This document shows positions 1-7,591 of a DNA stretch of 64,000 bases, one piece after another. How positions within the stretch are numbered: position 1 is the first letter of the stretch; every line of letters starts with the position of its first letter. The DNA is from Gp6-AA40 sp035492455 (GTDB taxonomy: Bacteria > Acidobacteriota > Vicinamibacteria > Vicinamibacterales > UBA2999). The DNA is taken from assembly GCA_035492455.1 (NCBI GenBank), contig DATJJE010000020.1, positions 45,993-109,992 of the forward strand, written 5' to 3'. The notes beneath the pieces were generated by a model, which saw only the letters and a program-made list of their open reading frames with translations, ran no database searches and was not told where the DNA came from. The position numbers were made by a program, and so were the translations under genes.

Positions 1-8
1 CGAAATCC

Positions 9-1394
9 TTAATGGTCGAATCCACGTGCCTCCGCGCCTTCGTGGTTTGTGACGATGCAGTCTAATTCACCGCGCTCGAGTTTCACATGCACCTTGTCGC
101 CGCTGTCGACAGTCGACGCGTCGCGGATGATCGCGGTCCGGTCTGCATTCCAGCACACGGCATAGCCGCGGCCGAGCACGGCGAGCGGGCTCAGGCTGTC
201 GAGGCGTGCGGCGGTCGCACGGAAACGCGCATCGGCGCCGTGCACGCGGCGATCGATCCCGGTGCGCAGACGTCCGTCCACCGCTGCCAGCCGTGCGCGA
301 ATGACGTCGAACCGTCGCCTGACGTCGAATCGCTCGAGCTTGAGCAGCAATGCCTGATAGGCACGCTCACGGCGTGCGATTCGCCCGCGCAGCGCGCGCA
401 GCAATTGATGCGCGAGGTCGTCGGCGCGCCGGCCACGCATCGCGACCCGCATCTGAAACGTCGCCTGCAGCCGCTGACCCAGTCGATCGATGCGCGCGCA
501 GAAATCATCCTTGTGCGCGACGACCATCTCGGCAGCCGCGGAGGGCGTTGGAGCGCGGAGATCCGCCACGAAGTCGGCGATGGTGACGTCGGTCTCGTGT
601 CCCACGGCGGAGATCGTGGGCACGGGGCAGCCGGCGATCGCCCGCGCCACGACCTCCTCGTTGAAGGCCCACAGATCTTCGATGGAGCCGCCACCGCGGC
701 CGACGATGACGACATCGACGCCTTTGACCTTGCCGATTGCCGCCATGCCGCGCGCGATATCGAGCGCCGCGCCTTCGCCCTGCACGCGCGCGGGACGGAT
801 CACGATGTGCGCGTTGGCGTAGCGCCGACGGAGCACTTTGACGATGTCGCGCACGGCGGCGCCGTCGAGCGACGTTACGACGCCGATCTTGCGCGGCAGC
901 GCCGGCAGCGGACGCTTGCGGCGTGCGTCAAACAGGCCCTCCTTGGCGAGCCGCTCCTTGAGCTGATCGAAGGCGAGCTGCCGCGCGCCCAGCCCCTCGG
1001 GCTCGAGATGCTGGCAGATGATCTGATATTCGCCTTTGGGGTCGTAGACGGTAAGACGTCCGCGCGCGACGACGCTGAGGCCGTCTTTGATCTTGAAGCG
1101 CAGATAGCGAACGTCCGAGCGGAACATCACCGCTTTGATCTGCGCGCCCGCATCCTTCAGTGTGAAATAGACGTGGCCGGTCTTGGCCACGAAACAGTTG
1201 GAGATCTCGCCTTCGACCCAGATCTCGAAGAAGCGCTCCTCGAGCATCTCGCGGATGCGTTGCGTCAACTGCGAGACGGAATAAACGCGTCGCGGCTCGG
1301 CCGCGACCGAATCCCGGATCGCGGATCCCGGATCCCGGCCTGGGTCAGACTCCTGTGGTTCCTCGAACGGCAGGTCGAAGAGCGAGTTGCTCAA
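9..1394 (-). CDS. xseA: Exodeoxyribonuclease VII large subunit
   Basis: Cytoplasmic nuclease subunit that, with XseB, degrades single-stranded DNA to short oligonucleotides. The 461 residues fit the family. An N-terminal OB fold (about residues 35-135) contains WVEGEISN, and the catalytic domain contains GRGGGSIEDLWAFNEE and SAVGHETDVTIADF, hallmarks of XseA, followed by a basic helical region. The TTG start at 1394 keeps the N-terminal LFDLPFEE segment and makes the gene overlap the 3' end of the upstream ymdB-like gene by 50 bases, so the two are probably cotranscribed. Residues about 19-29 (DPGRDPGSAIRD region) are encoded by a GATCC/CGG word repeat and look like an inserted linker. xseB is not in view and may lie past the left edge. 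Confidence 0.96.
   Translation of the reverse strand: MSNSLFDLPFEEPQESDPGRDPGSAIRDSVAAEPRRVYSVSQLTQRIREMLEERFFEIWVEGEISNCFVAKTGHVYFTLKDAGAQIKAVMFRSDVRYLRFKIKDGLSVVARGRLTVYDPKGEYQIICQHLEPEGLGARQLAFDQLKERLAKEGLFDARRKRPLPALPRKIGVVTSLDGAAVRDIVKVLRRRYANAHIVIRPARVQGEGAALDIARGMAAIGKVKGVDVVIVGRGGGSIEDLWAFNEEVVARAIAGCPVPTISAVGHETDVTIADFVADLRAPTPSAAAEMVVAHKDDFCARIDRLGQRLQATFQMRVAMRGRRADDLAHQLLRALRGRIARRERAYQALLLKLERFDVRRRFDVIRARLAAVDGRLRTGIDRRVHGADARFRATAARLDSLSPLAVLGRGYAVCWNADRTAIIRDASTVDSGDKVHVKLERGELDCIVTNHEGAEARGFDH
1309..1340. repeat. GGATCCCGG word repeat inside xseA
   Basis: Short tandem/palindromic words (ATCCCGGATC, GCGGATCCCG, GATCCCGG) lie immediately 3' of the ymdB-like stop codon (1345-1347) and within the 5' coding part of xseA. 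They translate in frame as a low-complexity linker between the XseA start and its OB fold. This resembles the other word repeats of the window, although its sequence is different. Confidence 0.6.
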
Positions 1395-2178
1395 GGTCCT
1401 CTGCTGAATAGCTGATACGAGTAATCTTCCGGGCGCGTCCGGTCTTGTCGTCAGCCTCGACGATCGCGCCGTTGAGACGGGGATTGCCGGAGGCGGGCTC
1501 GAACTTCGTCGGCATGCCGTTGAGGAACCGCGCGAGCGAGGGCCCGCGTTCCATCCCGATGATCGAATCGTGCGGTCCAGTCATGCCCGCGTCGGTCATG
1601 TAGGCAGTGCCATTCGGCAGCAGCCGTTCGTCCGCACTCTGCACATGCGTGTGCGTGCCGATGACCGCCGTCACCTTGCCGTCGAGATACCACCCCATCG
1701 CGACCTTCTCGCTTGTTGCCTCGGCGTGCATGTCCACGAAGATGATGCGCGTCCGATGGCGGATCGCTTCGATCTCGCGGAGCACCACAGCAAAGGGGTC
1801 ATCGATTGGCGTCATGAAGACGCGACCCATGACATTGATCACGCCGACCGATCGACCATCGCGTGTCTGCGCCACGTATGAGCCGCGTCCAGGCACGCCG
1901 GCCGGGTAGTTCGCGGGTCGCAGCAGCCGCGGTTCGCCGCCGATGTACTCGAGCGCTTCCTTCTTGTCCCAGATGTGGTTGCCGCTCGTCATCACATCGA
2001 TGCCCCAGTCGAGCAGCGCGTCGCCGATATCTCGTGTGATGCCGAATCCCGCCGCTGAGTTCTCAGCGTTGGCGATGGTGCAATCAACGTCGTAGTGCTC
2101 CACGAGTGCACGCAGTCCCTTCTGCACCAGCTCGCGGCCAGGCCGCCCCACGATATCGCCGATAAAGAGCAGATTCAT
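1345..2178 (-). CDS. YmdB-like metallophosphoesterase (TIGR00282 family)
   Basis: Calcineurin-like dinuclear metallophosphoesterase of the YmdB family, whose studied members hydrolyse 2',3'-cyclic nucleotides and influence RNA turnover. The 277-residue protein has the family metal-site blocks in order: GDIVGRPGR at the N-terminus, NAENSAAGFG, SGNHIWDKKE, DMHAEATSEK and GTHTHVQSADE. I chose the ATG at 2178, which gives the typical MNLLFIGDIVG start; a GTG lies one codon upstream. It sits between an hsp20 gene (9 bases upstream) and xseA (overlapping downstream), so a three-gene leftward operon is likely. Family assignment is firm; the physiological substrate here is not shown. Confidence 0.92.
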   Translation of the reverse strand: MNLLFIGDIVGRPGRELVQKGLRALVEHYDVDCTIANAENSAAGFGITRDIGDALLDWGIDVMTSGNHIWDKKEALEYIGGEPRLLRPANYPAGVPGRGSYVAQTRDGRSVGVINVMGRVFMTPIDDPFAVVLREIEAIRHRTRIIFVDMHAEATSEKVAMGWYLDGKVTAVIGTHTHVQSADERLLPNGTAYMTDAGMTGPHDSIIGMERGPSLARFLNGMPTKFEPASGNPRLNGAIVEADDKTGRARKITRISYSAEDLEQLALRPAVRGTTGV

Positions 2179-2187
2179 CACGTATCG

Positions 2188-2640
2188 CTAGCGCTGGGAT
2201 CCGATCTCGATACGATGCGCGCGACCGCGCCGATCGGCGCGCTTCGGCAGCACGATTGTCAGCTCGCCGTCGACGATTGATGCCCGCCCTGCCTGCACAT
2301 CGAACGCGCCGCTGACGCGCACGGCACGCGCGAACCGCCCGAACTCACGTTCGACGAGATGAAAGGTCTGCGGCTCGCGCGCCACCTGCGGCGCTTTCTC
2401 GCCGGCAACGAGCACCACCCCGGCGCGGAACACCACGCGGATGGCATCGCGCGCGATGCCGGCCGCGTCCATCACGATTTCTAGCGCTTCATCAGTCTCG
2501 AAAACGTCCAGGGCGGGGTGGCATTCGCCGGTCAGGGCCCGTTGCTCCGGCTGCAACGTGGCGGCGAGCTCCTCGAAGATGTCGCGCACGTCCTCCGTCA
2601 GCTCGCTGACTTCAACGGAAGGGATAAGGGAGAACGCCAT
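2188..2640 (-). CDS. Hsp20/alpha-crystallin small heat-shock protein
   Basis: ATP-independent holdase chaperone of the small heat-shock family, acting in the cytoplasm. The 150-residue protein has a short N-terminal arm and an alpha-crystallin domain from about residue 40 (PALDVFETDEALEIVMDAAGI) to the C-terminus, including LVEREFGRFARAVRV and a final strand ELTIVLPKR. The usual A-x-x-x-N-G-V-L strand is altered to GRASIVDGELTIVLPK. It heads the leftward hsp20-ymdB-xseA group and is divergent from dnaK across 164 bases, and a second hsp20 follows dnaK. This one diverges more from the family consensus than the second copy. Confidence 0.9.
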   Translation of the reverse strand: MAFSLIPSVEVSELTEDVRDIFEELAATLQPEQRALTGECHPALDVFETDEALEIVMDAAGIARDAIRVVFRAGVVLVAGEKAPQVAREPQTFHLVEREFGRFARAVRVSGAFDVQAGRASIVDGELTIVLPKRADRRGRAHRIEIGSQR

Positions 2641-2738
2641 CGAACGTGCCCTATGTTCTCACGATCGCAACCACAGCCATTTTACGGCCTTGCAGCCCAA
2701 CAATTTAGATATGATAATTATTCACGCAGATTACATGC

Positions 2739-2766
2739 TTGACATGCGCTCATATATTGCTAAAAT
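2739..2766 (+). promoter_or_regulatory. Sigma-70-type promoter of dnaK
   Basis: TTGACA (2739-2744) and TAAAAT (2761-2766) separated by 16 bases, in an unusually AT-rich stretch. The predicted start is near 2773, leaving a leader of about 30 bases with GGAG at 2789-2792. A small GGAGC-AACG-GCTCC hairpin (2775-2788) lies in the leader. No CIRCE or HAIR operator is recognisable, so the heat-shock control is not evident from sequence. Confidence 0.7.
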
Positions 2767-2804
2767 AGCTCTCGGAGCAACGGCTCCCGGAGCAAACAAA
2801 CGCT

Positions 2805-4679
2805 ATGAGCAAAATCATCGGTATCGACCTCGGCACCACGAACTCGGTTGTCGCGGTCATGGAAGGCGGGGAGCCCGCTGTCGTCGTGAATCAGGAAGGT
2901 GGACGCACCACGCCGTCTGTCGTCGGCTTCACGAAGGAAGGCGAACGGCTGGTCGGGCAGGTCGCGAAGCGACAGGCCGTCACCAACCCCGAGAACACGA
3001 TCTTTTCAATCAAGCGGTTTATGGGCCGCAAGTACGCCGAGGTCGCGCAGGAGATCTCCCGTGTGCCGTACACGGTCGTGAAGGCTGACAACGGCGATGC
3101 GTGGATGGAGGTTCGCGGCAAGAAATATTCGCCGCCCGAGATCTCCGCAATGATTCTTCAGAAGCTGAAGACCGCGGCTGAGGACTATCTCGGCGAGAAG
3201 GTCACCGAGGCGGTCATCACCGTTCCCGCGTACTTCAACGACGCGCAGCGTCAGGCCACCAAGGACGCCGGCAAGATCGCCGGGCTCAACGTCCTTCGCA
3301 TCGTCAACGAGCCGACCGCGGCGGCGCTCGCCTATGGTCTCGACAAGAAGAAGGACGAAACCATCGCCGTCTACGACTTCGGCGGCGGCACGTTCGATAT
3401 CTCAATTCTGGAAGTCGGTGAGGGCGTCGTCGAGGTGAAGGCCACCAACGGCGATACGCACCTCGGTGGCGACGATCTCGACCAGCGCGTCATCGACTGG
3501 ATCGTCGACGAGTTCAAGAAGAGCGAAGGCGTCGACTTGGGCAAGGACCGGATGGCCGTGCAGCGGCTGAAGGAAGCGGCGGAGAAAGCGAAGATCGAGC
3601 TCTCCACCGTGATGGAGACCGACATCAACCTGCCGTTCATCACGGCGGATCAGAACGGTCCCAAGCACCTGCAGACGAAGCTGACGCGCGCGAAGTTCGA
3701 AGCGCTGGTCGCTGATCTGCTGCAGCGCTCGATGGAACCGGTGAAGCAGGCGCTCGCCGATGCGGGCCTCAAGCCGTCGGACATCGACGAGATCGTGCTC
3801 GTCGGCGGCTCGACGCGCGTGCCGAAGATTCAGCAGCTGGTGAAGGAGTACTTCGGCAAGGAACCGCACAAGGGCGTGAATCCTGACGAAGTGGTGGCCG
3901 TTGGCGCAGCCATCCAGGGCGGCGTGCTGAAAGGTGAAGTCAAGGACGTGCTGCTGCTCGACGTGACGCCGCTGTCGCTCGGCATCGAGACGCTCGGTGG
4001 CGTGACGACGGTGCTCATCCCGCGCAACACGACGATCCCGACGCGGAAGAGCGAGATCTTCTCGACCGCGACCGACAACCAGACCAATGTCGAAGTGCAC
4101 GTGCTGCAGGGCGAGCGCCAGATGGCGCGCGATAACCGCACGCTCGGGCGCTTCCAGCTCGTCGGCCTGCCGCCAGCGCCGCGTGGCGTGCCGCAGATCG
4201 AGGTCGCATTCGACATCGATGCCAACGGCATCGTCAACGTCTCAGCGAAGGACGTGGCGACGAGCAAGGAACAGAAGATCACCATCGCCGGGTCTTCGGG
4301 TCTGAGCAAGGATGACGTGAGCCGCCTCGTGAAGGACGCGGAATCACACGCGGCGGAAGACAAGACGCGGCGTGAATTGATCGACGCGCGGAACATGGCC
4401 GATTCCCTCGCCTACTCGGTGGAGAAGACGGTCAACGAGAACCGCGATCGACTGCCGGCGGGCGACGTGCAGCGCATCGAAATCGCGATCAACGCGGTGC
4501 GGGACGCTGCGAAGGGCGACAACCTCGACACAATCCGTCGCGCCACCGACGACCTGCAGAAGGCGTCGCACGCGATGGCAGAGCAGCTTTACAAGCAGTC
4601 CGAAGCCAACGCGGCGAACGCCGCGGCTTCGACAAAGAAGGACGACGACATCAAGGAAGGAGAAGTCGTCGACGCGTAA
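2805..4679 (+). CDS. dnaK: Molecular chaperone DnaK (Hsp70)
   Basis: Central ATP-dependent Hsp70 chaperone of the cytoplasm, working with DnaJ and GrpE on unfolded clients. The 624-residue protein is full length. The N-terminal ATPase domain opens with IGIDLGTTNS and contains VYDFGGGTFDISILEVG and LVGGSTRVPKIQ; the substrate-binding domain follows with LLLDVTPLSLGIETLGG; the lid ends in an acidic DIKEGEVVDA tail. It starts after a clear promoter and precedes a second hsp20 by 15 bases. grpE and dnaJ, commonly linked to dnaK, are absent here; the gene is instead linked to small heat-shock and GroESL genes. Confidence 0.99.
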   Translation: MSKIIGIDLGTTNSVVAVMEGGEPAVVVNQEGGRTTPSVVGFTKEGERLVGQVAKRQAVTNPENTIFSIKRFMGRKYAEVAQEISRVPYTVVKADNGDAWMEVRGKKYSPPEISAMILQKLKTAAEDYLGEKVTEAVITVPAYFNDAQRQATKDAGKIAGLNVLRIVNEPTAAALAYGLDKKKDETIAVYDFGGGTFDISILEVGEGVVEVKATNGDTHLGGDDLDQRVIDWIVDEFKKSEGVDLGKDRMAVQRLKEAAEKAKIELSTVMETDINLPFITADQNGPKHLQTKLTRAKFEALVADLLQRSMEPVKQALADAGLKPSDIDEIVLVGGSTRVPKIQQLVKEYFGKEPHKGVNPDEVVAVGAAIQGGVLKGEVKDVLLLDVTPLSLGIETLGGVTTVLIPRNTTIPTRKSEIFSTATDNQTNVEVHVLQGERQMARDNRTLGRFQLVGLPPAPRGVPQIEVAFDIDANGIVNVSAKDVATSKEQKITIAGSSGLSKDDVSRLVKDAESHAAEDKTRRELIDARNMADSLAYSVEKTVNENRDRLPAGDVQRIEIAINAVRDAAKGDNLDTIRRATDDLQKASHAMAEQLYKQSEANAANAAASTKKDDDIKEGEVVDA

Positions 4680-4694
4680 AAAGGAGAAATGAAA

Positions 4695-5141
4695 ATGGCA
4701 ATCGTCAAGGTCGATCCGTTCCGTGAACTGGCCGCGATGCAGGACCGCATGGCGCGGCTCTTCGGCGATGTGTACCTCCGCGATGAGGACACCGGCTTCC
4801 GCGGAAACTGGACTCCCGCGGTCGATATCTTCGAAACCGACAATCACGACCTCGTGCTGAAGGCGGAGCTGCCGGGCATGACTCGTGACGAGATCGAGGT
4901 CGTCGTCGAGAACGGGACCCTTGTTCTGAAGGGCCAGAAGAAATTCGACGAGACCGTCAAGCAAGAGCACTATCGCCGCATCGAGCGCAGCTACGGACAG
5001 TTCTACCGTTCGTTCACGCTGCCGAATACGGTCGATGCATCGAAGGTCGCCGCTGACTACAAGAACGGCATTCTCACCGTGAAGCTGCCGTTCCGCGAGG
5101 AAGCGAAGCCGCGGACGATCAACGTCGAAGTGGCCGCGTAA
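4695..5141 (+). CDS. Hsp20/alpha-crystallin small heat-shock protein (second copy)
   Basis: Small heat-shock holdase of 148 residues, close to the classical bacterial Hsp20: N-terminal MAIVKVDPFRELAAMQDRM, an alpha-crystallin domain from about residue 38 (WTPAVDIFETDNHDLVLKAE) with GMTRDEIEVVVENGTLVLKG, and the conserved ADYKNGILTVKLP strand near the end. I prefer the ATG at 4695 because it is 8 bases from AAGGAG (4681-4686), while the in-frame ATG at 4689 is only 2 bases away. It lies directly downstream of dnaK and is followed by a strong intrinsic terminator, so it probably shares the dnaK transcript. Confidence 0.95.
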   Translation: MAIVKVDPFRELAAMQDRMARLFGDVYLRDEDTGFRGNWTPAVDIFETDNHDLVLKAELPGMTRDEIEVVVENGTLVLKGQKKFDETVKQEHYRRIERSYGQFYRSFTLPNTVDASKVAADYKNGILTVKLPFREEAKPRTINVEVAA

Positions 5142-5149
5142 GTAATGTG

Positions 5150-5178
5150 GGCGGGCCGTTCCGGCCCGCCTGTTTTTT
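5150..5178 (+). terminator. Intrinsic terminator after dnaK-hsp20
   Basis: Perfect 9-bp stem GGCGGGCCG / CGGCCCGCC (5150-5158 and 5162-5170) with a 3-base loop, then TG and seven T (5172-5178). This is the best rho-independent terminator in the window, and it separates the dnaK unit from groES-groEL. A further CCGGC...GCCGG imperfect hairpin ending in CTCTAC follows at about 5181-5208. Confidence 0.88.
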
Positions 5179-5237
5179 TGTCCGGCCAGGCTCGCTCAAG
5201 CCGGCCTCTACAAATACAAATCGGAGGAAGTGCAGGT

Positions 5238-5555
5238 ATGAAAATGCGTCCGTTGCGTGATCGCATTCTTGTCGAACGGATCGAGGAAGCCGAGCAGCGT
5301 GTCGGCGGCATCATCATCCCGGACACGGCGAAAGAGAAGCCGCAGTCCGGCCGCGTCATCGCCGTGGGCAAGGGGCGCATCAACGACAAAGGCCAGGTGT
5401 TTCCGCTCGACGTGAAAGAAGGAGAGACGGTGCTCTTCGGCAAGTATGCCGGCTCGGAGATCAAGATCGACGGCAGGGAATATCTCATTCTTCGCGAAGA
5501 CGACGTGCTCGGCGTGCTGGAAGGCAAGCCTGAGCGCGAGCTGGCCGTGGTCTGA
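5238..5555 (+). CDS. groS: Co-chaperonin GroES
   Basis: Ten-kilodalton lid of the GroEL folding chamber. The start at 5238 is set by GGAGGAAG (5223-5230) and gives 105 residues beginning MKMRPLRDRILVERIEEAE, with the mobile-loop region EQRVGGIIIPDTAKEKPQSG and the conserved VIAVGKG and VLFGKYAGSEIK strands; it is slightly longer than the usual 95-100 residues because of a C-terminal PERELAVV tail. groEL follows 66 bases downstream, the normal operon order. No CIRCE element was found ahead of the gene. Confidence 0.97.
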   Translation: MKMRPLRDRILVERIEEAEQRVGGIIIPDTAKEKPQSGRVIAVGKGRINDKGQVFPLDVKEGETVLFGKYAGSEIKIDGREYLILREDDVLGVLEGKPERELAVV

Positions 5556-5575
5556 CGACCGCGGAAATCCGACAT

Positions 5576-5609
5576 CTCAAATTCCAGGTCCCAAATCACA
5601 AGGTTTGAG
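5576..5609 (+). repeat. AAATTCCA-word repeat in groES-groEL spacer
   Basis: The 66-base spacer holds CTCAAATTCCAGGTCCCAAAT followed by TTTGAG; the outer words CTCAAA (5576-5581) and TTTGAG (5604-5609) are complementary. The internal words match the AAATTCCA repeat family seen at 18506-18585 and 35229-35289. The right arm overlaps the GAGG (5607-5610) that probably serves as the groEL ribosome binding site. Confidence 0.5.
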
Positions 5610-5621
5610 GAACAAGTAGAA

Positions 5622-7253
5622 ATGGCAAAGCAGATTATTTACAGCGAAGGCGCAAGGCACGCGCTGCTGCGCGGCGTCAATCAGCTGGCAGACGCGGTCA
5701 AGGTGACGCTTGGTCCGAAGGGACGCAACGTCGTTCTTGACAAGAAGTTCGGCTCGCCGACGATCACCAAGGACGGCGTGTCTGTCGCCAAGGAAATCGA
5801 CCTGAAAGATCCCGTCGAGAATCTTGGGGCGCGCATGGTGCGCGAGGTCGCGAGCAAGACGTCGGACATCGCCGGCGACGGCACGACGACGGCAACGGTC
5901 CTCGCGCAGGCAATCATCCGCGAAGGCTCGAAGAACGTGGCGGCGGGCGCGAACCCGATGTCGCTGAAGCGGGGCATCGATAAGGCGGTGGAGACGATCG
6001 TCGCCGAAATCAAGGCGTTGAGCCGTCCGGTCAGCGGCAACATGGTCGCGCAGATTGGCATCATCTCGGCCAACAGCGATCAGGCAATTGGCAACATCAT
6101 CGCGGAAGCGATGGTGAAAGTCGGCAAGGACGGCGTCATCACGGTCGAAGAGGCGAAGACGATGGAAACGTCGCTCGACGTCGTCGAGGGTATGCAGTTC
6201 GATCGCGGATACCTCTCGCCCTACTTCGTCACGGATCCGGAGCGCATGGAAGCGGTGCTCGAAAACGCCGTCATCCTGATCCACGAGAAGAAGATCTCCA
6301 ACCTGAAGGACCTGCTGCCGGTGCTCGAGAAAGTGGCGCAGAGCGGCCAGCCGCTGCTCGTCATCGCCGAGGATCTCGAGGGTGAAGCACTGGCGACGCT
6401 GGTCGTCAACAAGCTGCGCGGCACGTTGAAGGTCGCGGGCGTGAAGGCGCCAGGCTTCGGCGATCGCCGCAAGGCGATGCTGGAGGACATTGCGGTGCTC
6501 ACCGGCGGCCGCGCCATCACCGAGGACCTCGGCATCAAGCTGGAGAACATCAAGCTCGAGGATCTCGGTCGCGCCAAGCGCGTCGTCGTCGATAAGGACA
6601 ACACGACGATCATCGAGGGCAACGGCACGAAGAAGGCCATCGAGGGCCGTGTGAAGCAGATCCGCACGCAGATCGAAGACACGACGTCGGATTACGACCG
6701 CGAGAAGCTGCAGGAACGTCTCGCGAAGCTGGTTGGCGGCGTCGCGGTGATCAAGGTCGGTGCGGCCACCGAATCCGAGATGAAGGAGAAGAAGGCGCGC
6801 GTCGAGGACGCGATGCATGCAACGAAGGCGGCGGTAGAAGAGGGCATCGTGCCGGGCGGTGGCGTGGCGCTGCTGCGTGGAGCCGCGGCGCTCGACAAGC
6901 TGGTCAAGGACACCAGCCTCGACGGAGACGAGCGCCTCGGCGTTGAGATCATCCGGCGCGCGTGCGAGGAGCCGATCCGCTGGATCGCGCAGAACGCGGG
7001 CGTCGAAGGGTCGATCGTCGCCGCCAGGGTGCGTGAAGCGAAGGACAAGGACTTCGGCTACAACGCCGCGACCGAGACCTATGAGGATATGGTCAAGGCC
7101 GGCGTCATCGATCCTACAAAGGTCGTCCGGTCCGCGCTGCAGCACGCGGCATCCATCGCCGGCCTGCTCCTGACGACGGAAGCTCTGGTCTCCGAGCTGC
7201 CGGAAGAGAAGACCCCGGCACCGGCCATGCCTGACCACGGCATGGATTACTGA
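5622..7253 (+). CDS. groL: Chaperonin GroEL
   Basis: Sixty-kilodalton chaperonin forming the double-ring folding chamber with GroES. The 543-residue protein is full length: AKQIIYSEGARHALLRGVNQ at the start, the nucleotide-binding VKVTLGPKGRNVVLDKK and GDGTTTATVLAQAI, the apical-domain block IEGMQFDRGYLSPYF-like VVEGMQFDRGYLSPYFVTDP, and the equatorial EEGIVPGGGVALLR. The C-terminus ends MPDHGMDY instead of a long GGM repeat. It forms an operon with groES. The spacer carries part of a dispersed repeat, described separately. Confidence 0.99.
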   Translation: MAKQIIYSEGARHALLRGVNQLADAVKVTLGPKGRNVVLDKKFGSPTITKDGVSVAKEIDLKDPVENLGARMVREVASKTSDIAGDGTTTATVLAQAIIREGSKNVAAGANPMSLKRGIDKAVETIVAEIKALSRPVSGNMVAQIGIISANSDQAIGNIIAEAMVKVGKDGVITVEEAKTMETSLDVVEGMQFDRGYLSPYFVTDPERMEAVLENAVILIHEKKISNLKDLLPVLEKVAQSGQPLLVIAEDLEGEALATLVVNKLRGTLKVAGVKAPGFGDRRKAMLEDIAVLTGGRAITEDLGIKLENIKLEDLGRAKRVVVDKDNTTIIEGNGTKKAIEGRVKQIRTQIEDTTSDYDREKLQERLAKLVGGVAVIKVGAATESEMKEKKARVEDAMHATKAAVEEGIVPGGGVALLRGAAALDKLVKDTSLDGDERLGVEIIRRACEEPIRWIAQNAGVEGSIVAARVREAKDKDFGYNAATETYEDMVKAGVIDPTKVVRSALQHAASIAGLLLTTEALVSELPEEKTPAPAMPDHGMDY

Positions 7254-7303
7254 GCGGGTCCGTCGGTTCGCCGTTCGCGGGTTCGTGCTAGTCTCTGATC
7301 TTG

Positions 7304-7591
7304 ATGGAAGGCACCGAGCCACTCACTGATCAGACAGCGGCGGCAGAACCGGAGGCGCCTCCGGCACCACGTCCGAAGGCGCCTCCCATCGAAAGCCGAT
7401 TCCTCTTCGTTGACGTCGCCGCCATGCGCGCGAAACAGCTTCGCCGTGGTGCGCTGCCGCGTCTCGACGACGACGACGAGGGGGAAGTGCATCGGCCGCA
7501 TCCGCACAAGGCAGAGCGCGTCGCCATGGAAGAAGTGAAGCGCTGCCTCGTGCTCTACGATGTCCCCGCATCCCCACAGAAAAGCGTTTAA
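7304..7591 (+). CDS. rpoZ: Probable RNA polymerase omega subunit
   Basis: Ninety-five-residue protein with a proline/alanine-rich N-terminal arm (about residues 1-28) and then the omega-like core: SRFLFVDVAAMRAKQLRRGA followed after an acidic loop by HKAERVAMEEVKRCLVLYD. The R-F-x-x-V-x-x-A-x-x-R-A-x-Q-L pattern and a second helix of the A-x-x-E-V type are typical of omega, which assists RNA polymerase assembly. The ATG at 7304 follows an in-frame TTG at 7301; no Shine-Dalgarno is evident. The gene follows groEL and overlaps surE by 32 bases, not the usual gmk-rpoZ setting, so this call comes from sequence pattern only. Confidence 0.62.
   Translation: MEGTEPLTDQTAAAEPEAPPAPRPKAPPIESRFLFVDVAAMRAKQLRRGALPRLDDDDEGEVHRPHPHKAERVAMEEVKRCLVLYDVPASPQKSV

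Noticed and set aside
2641..2804. Possible CIRCE or HAIR heat-shock operator ahead of dnaK
   Set aside because: CTTGACA at 2738 starts like a HAIR half-site, but no matching ACTCAAG-type half follows; no TTAGCACTC inverted pair exists here or before groES.
5576..5610. RNA thermometer hiding the groEL ribosome binding site
   Set aside because: The CTCAAA/TTTGAG stem is only 6 bp with a 22-base loop, too weak to claim; the words are better explained by the dispersed repeat.
5577..7322. 581-residue open frame antisense to groEL, and a similar 442-residue frame antisense to xseA (87-1415)
   Set aside because: High GC makes long open frames opposite real genes; the translations are Arg/His/Asp-rich without any recognisable motif, and the sense strands encode certain GroEL and XseA.
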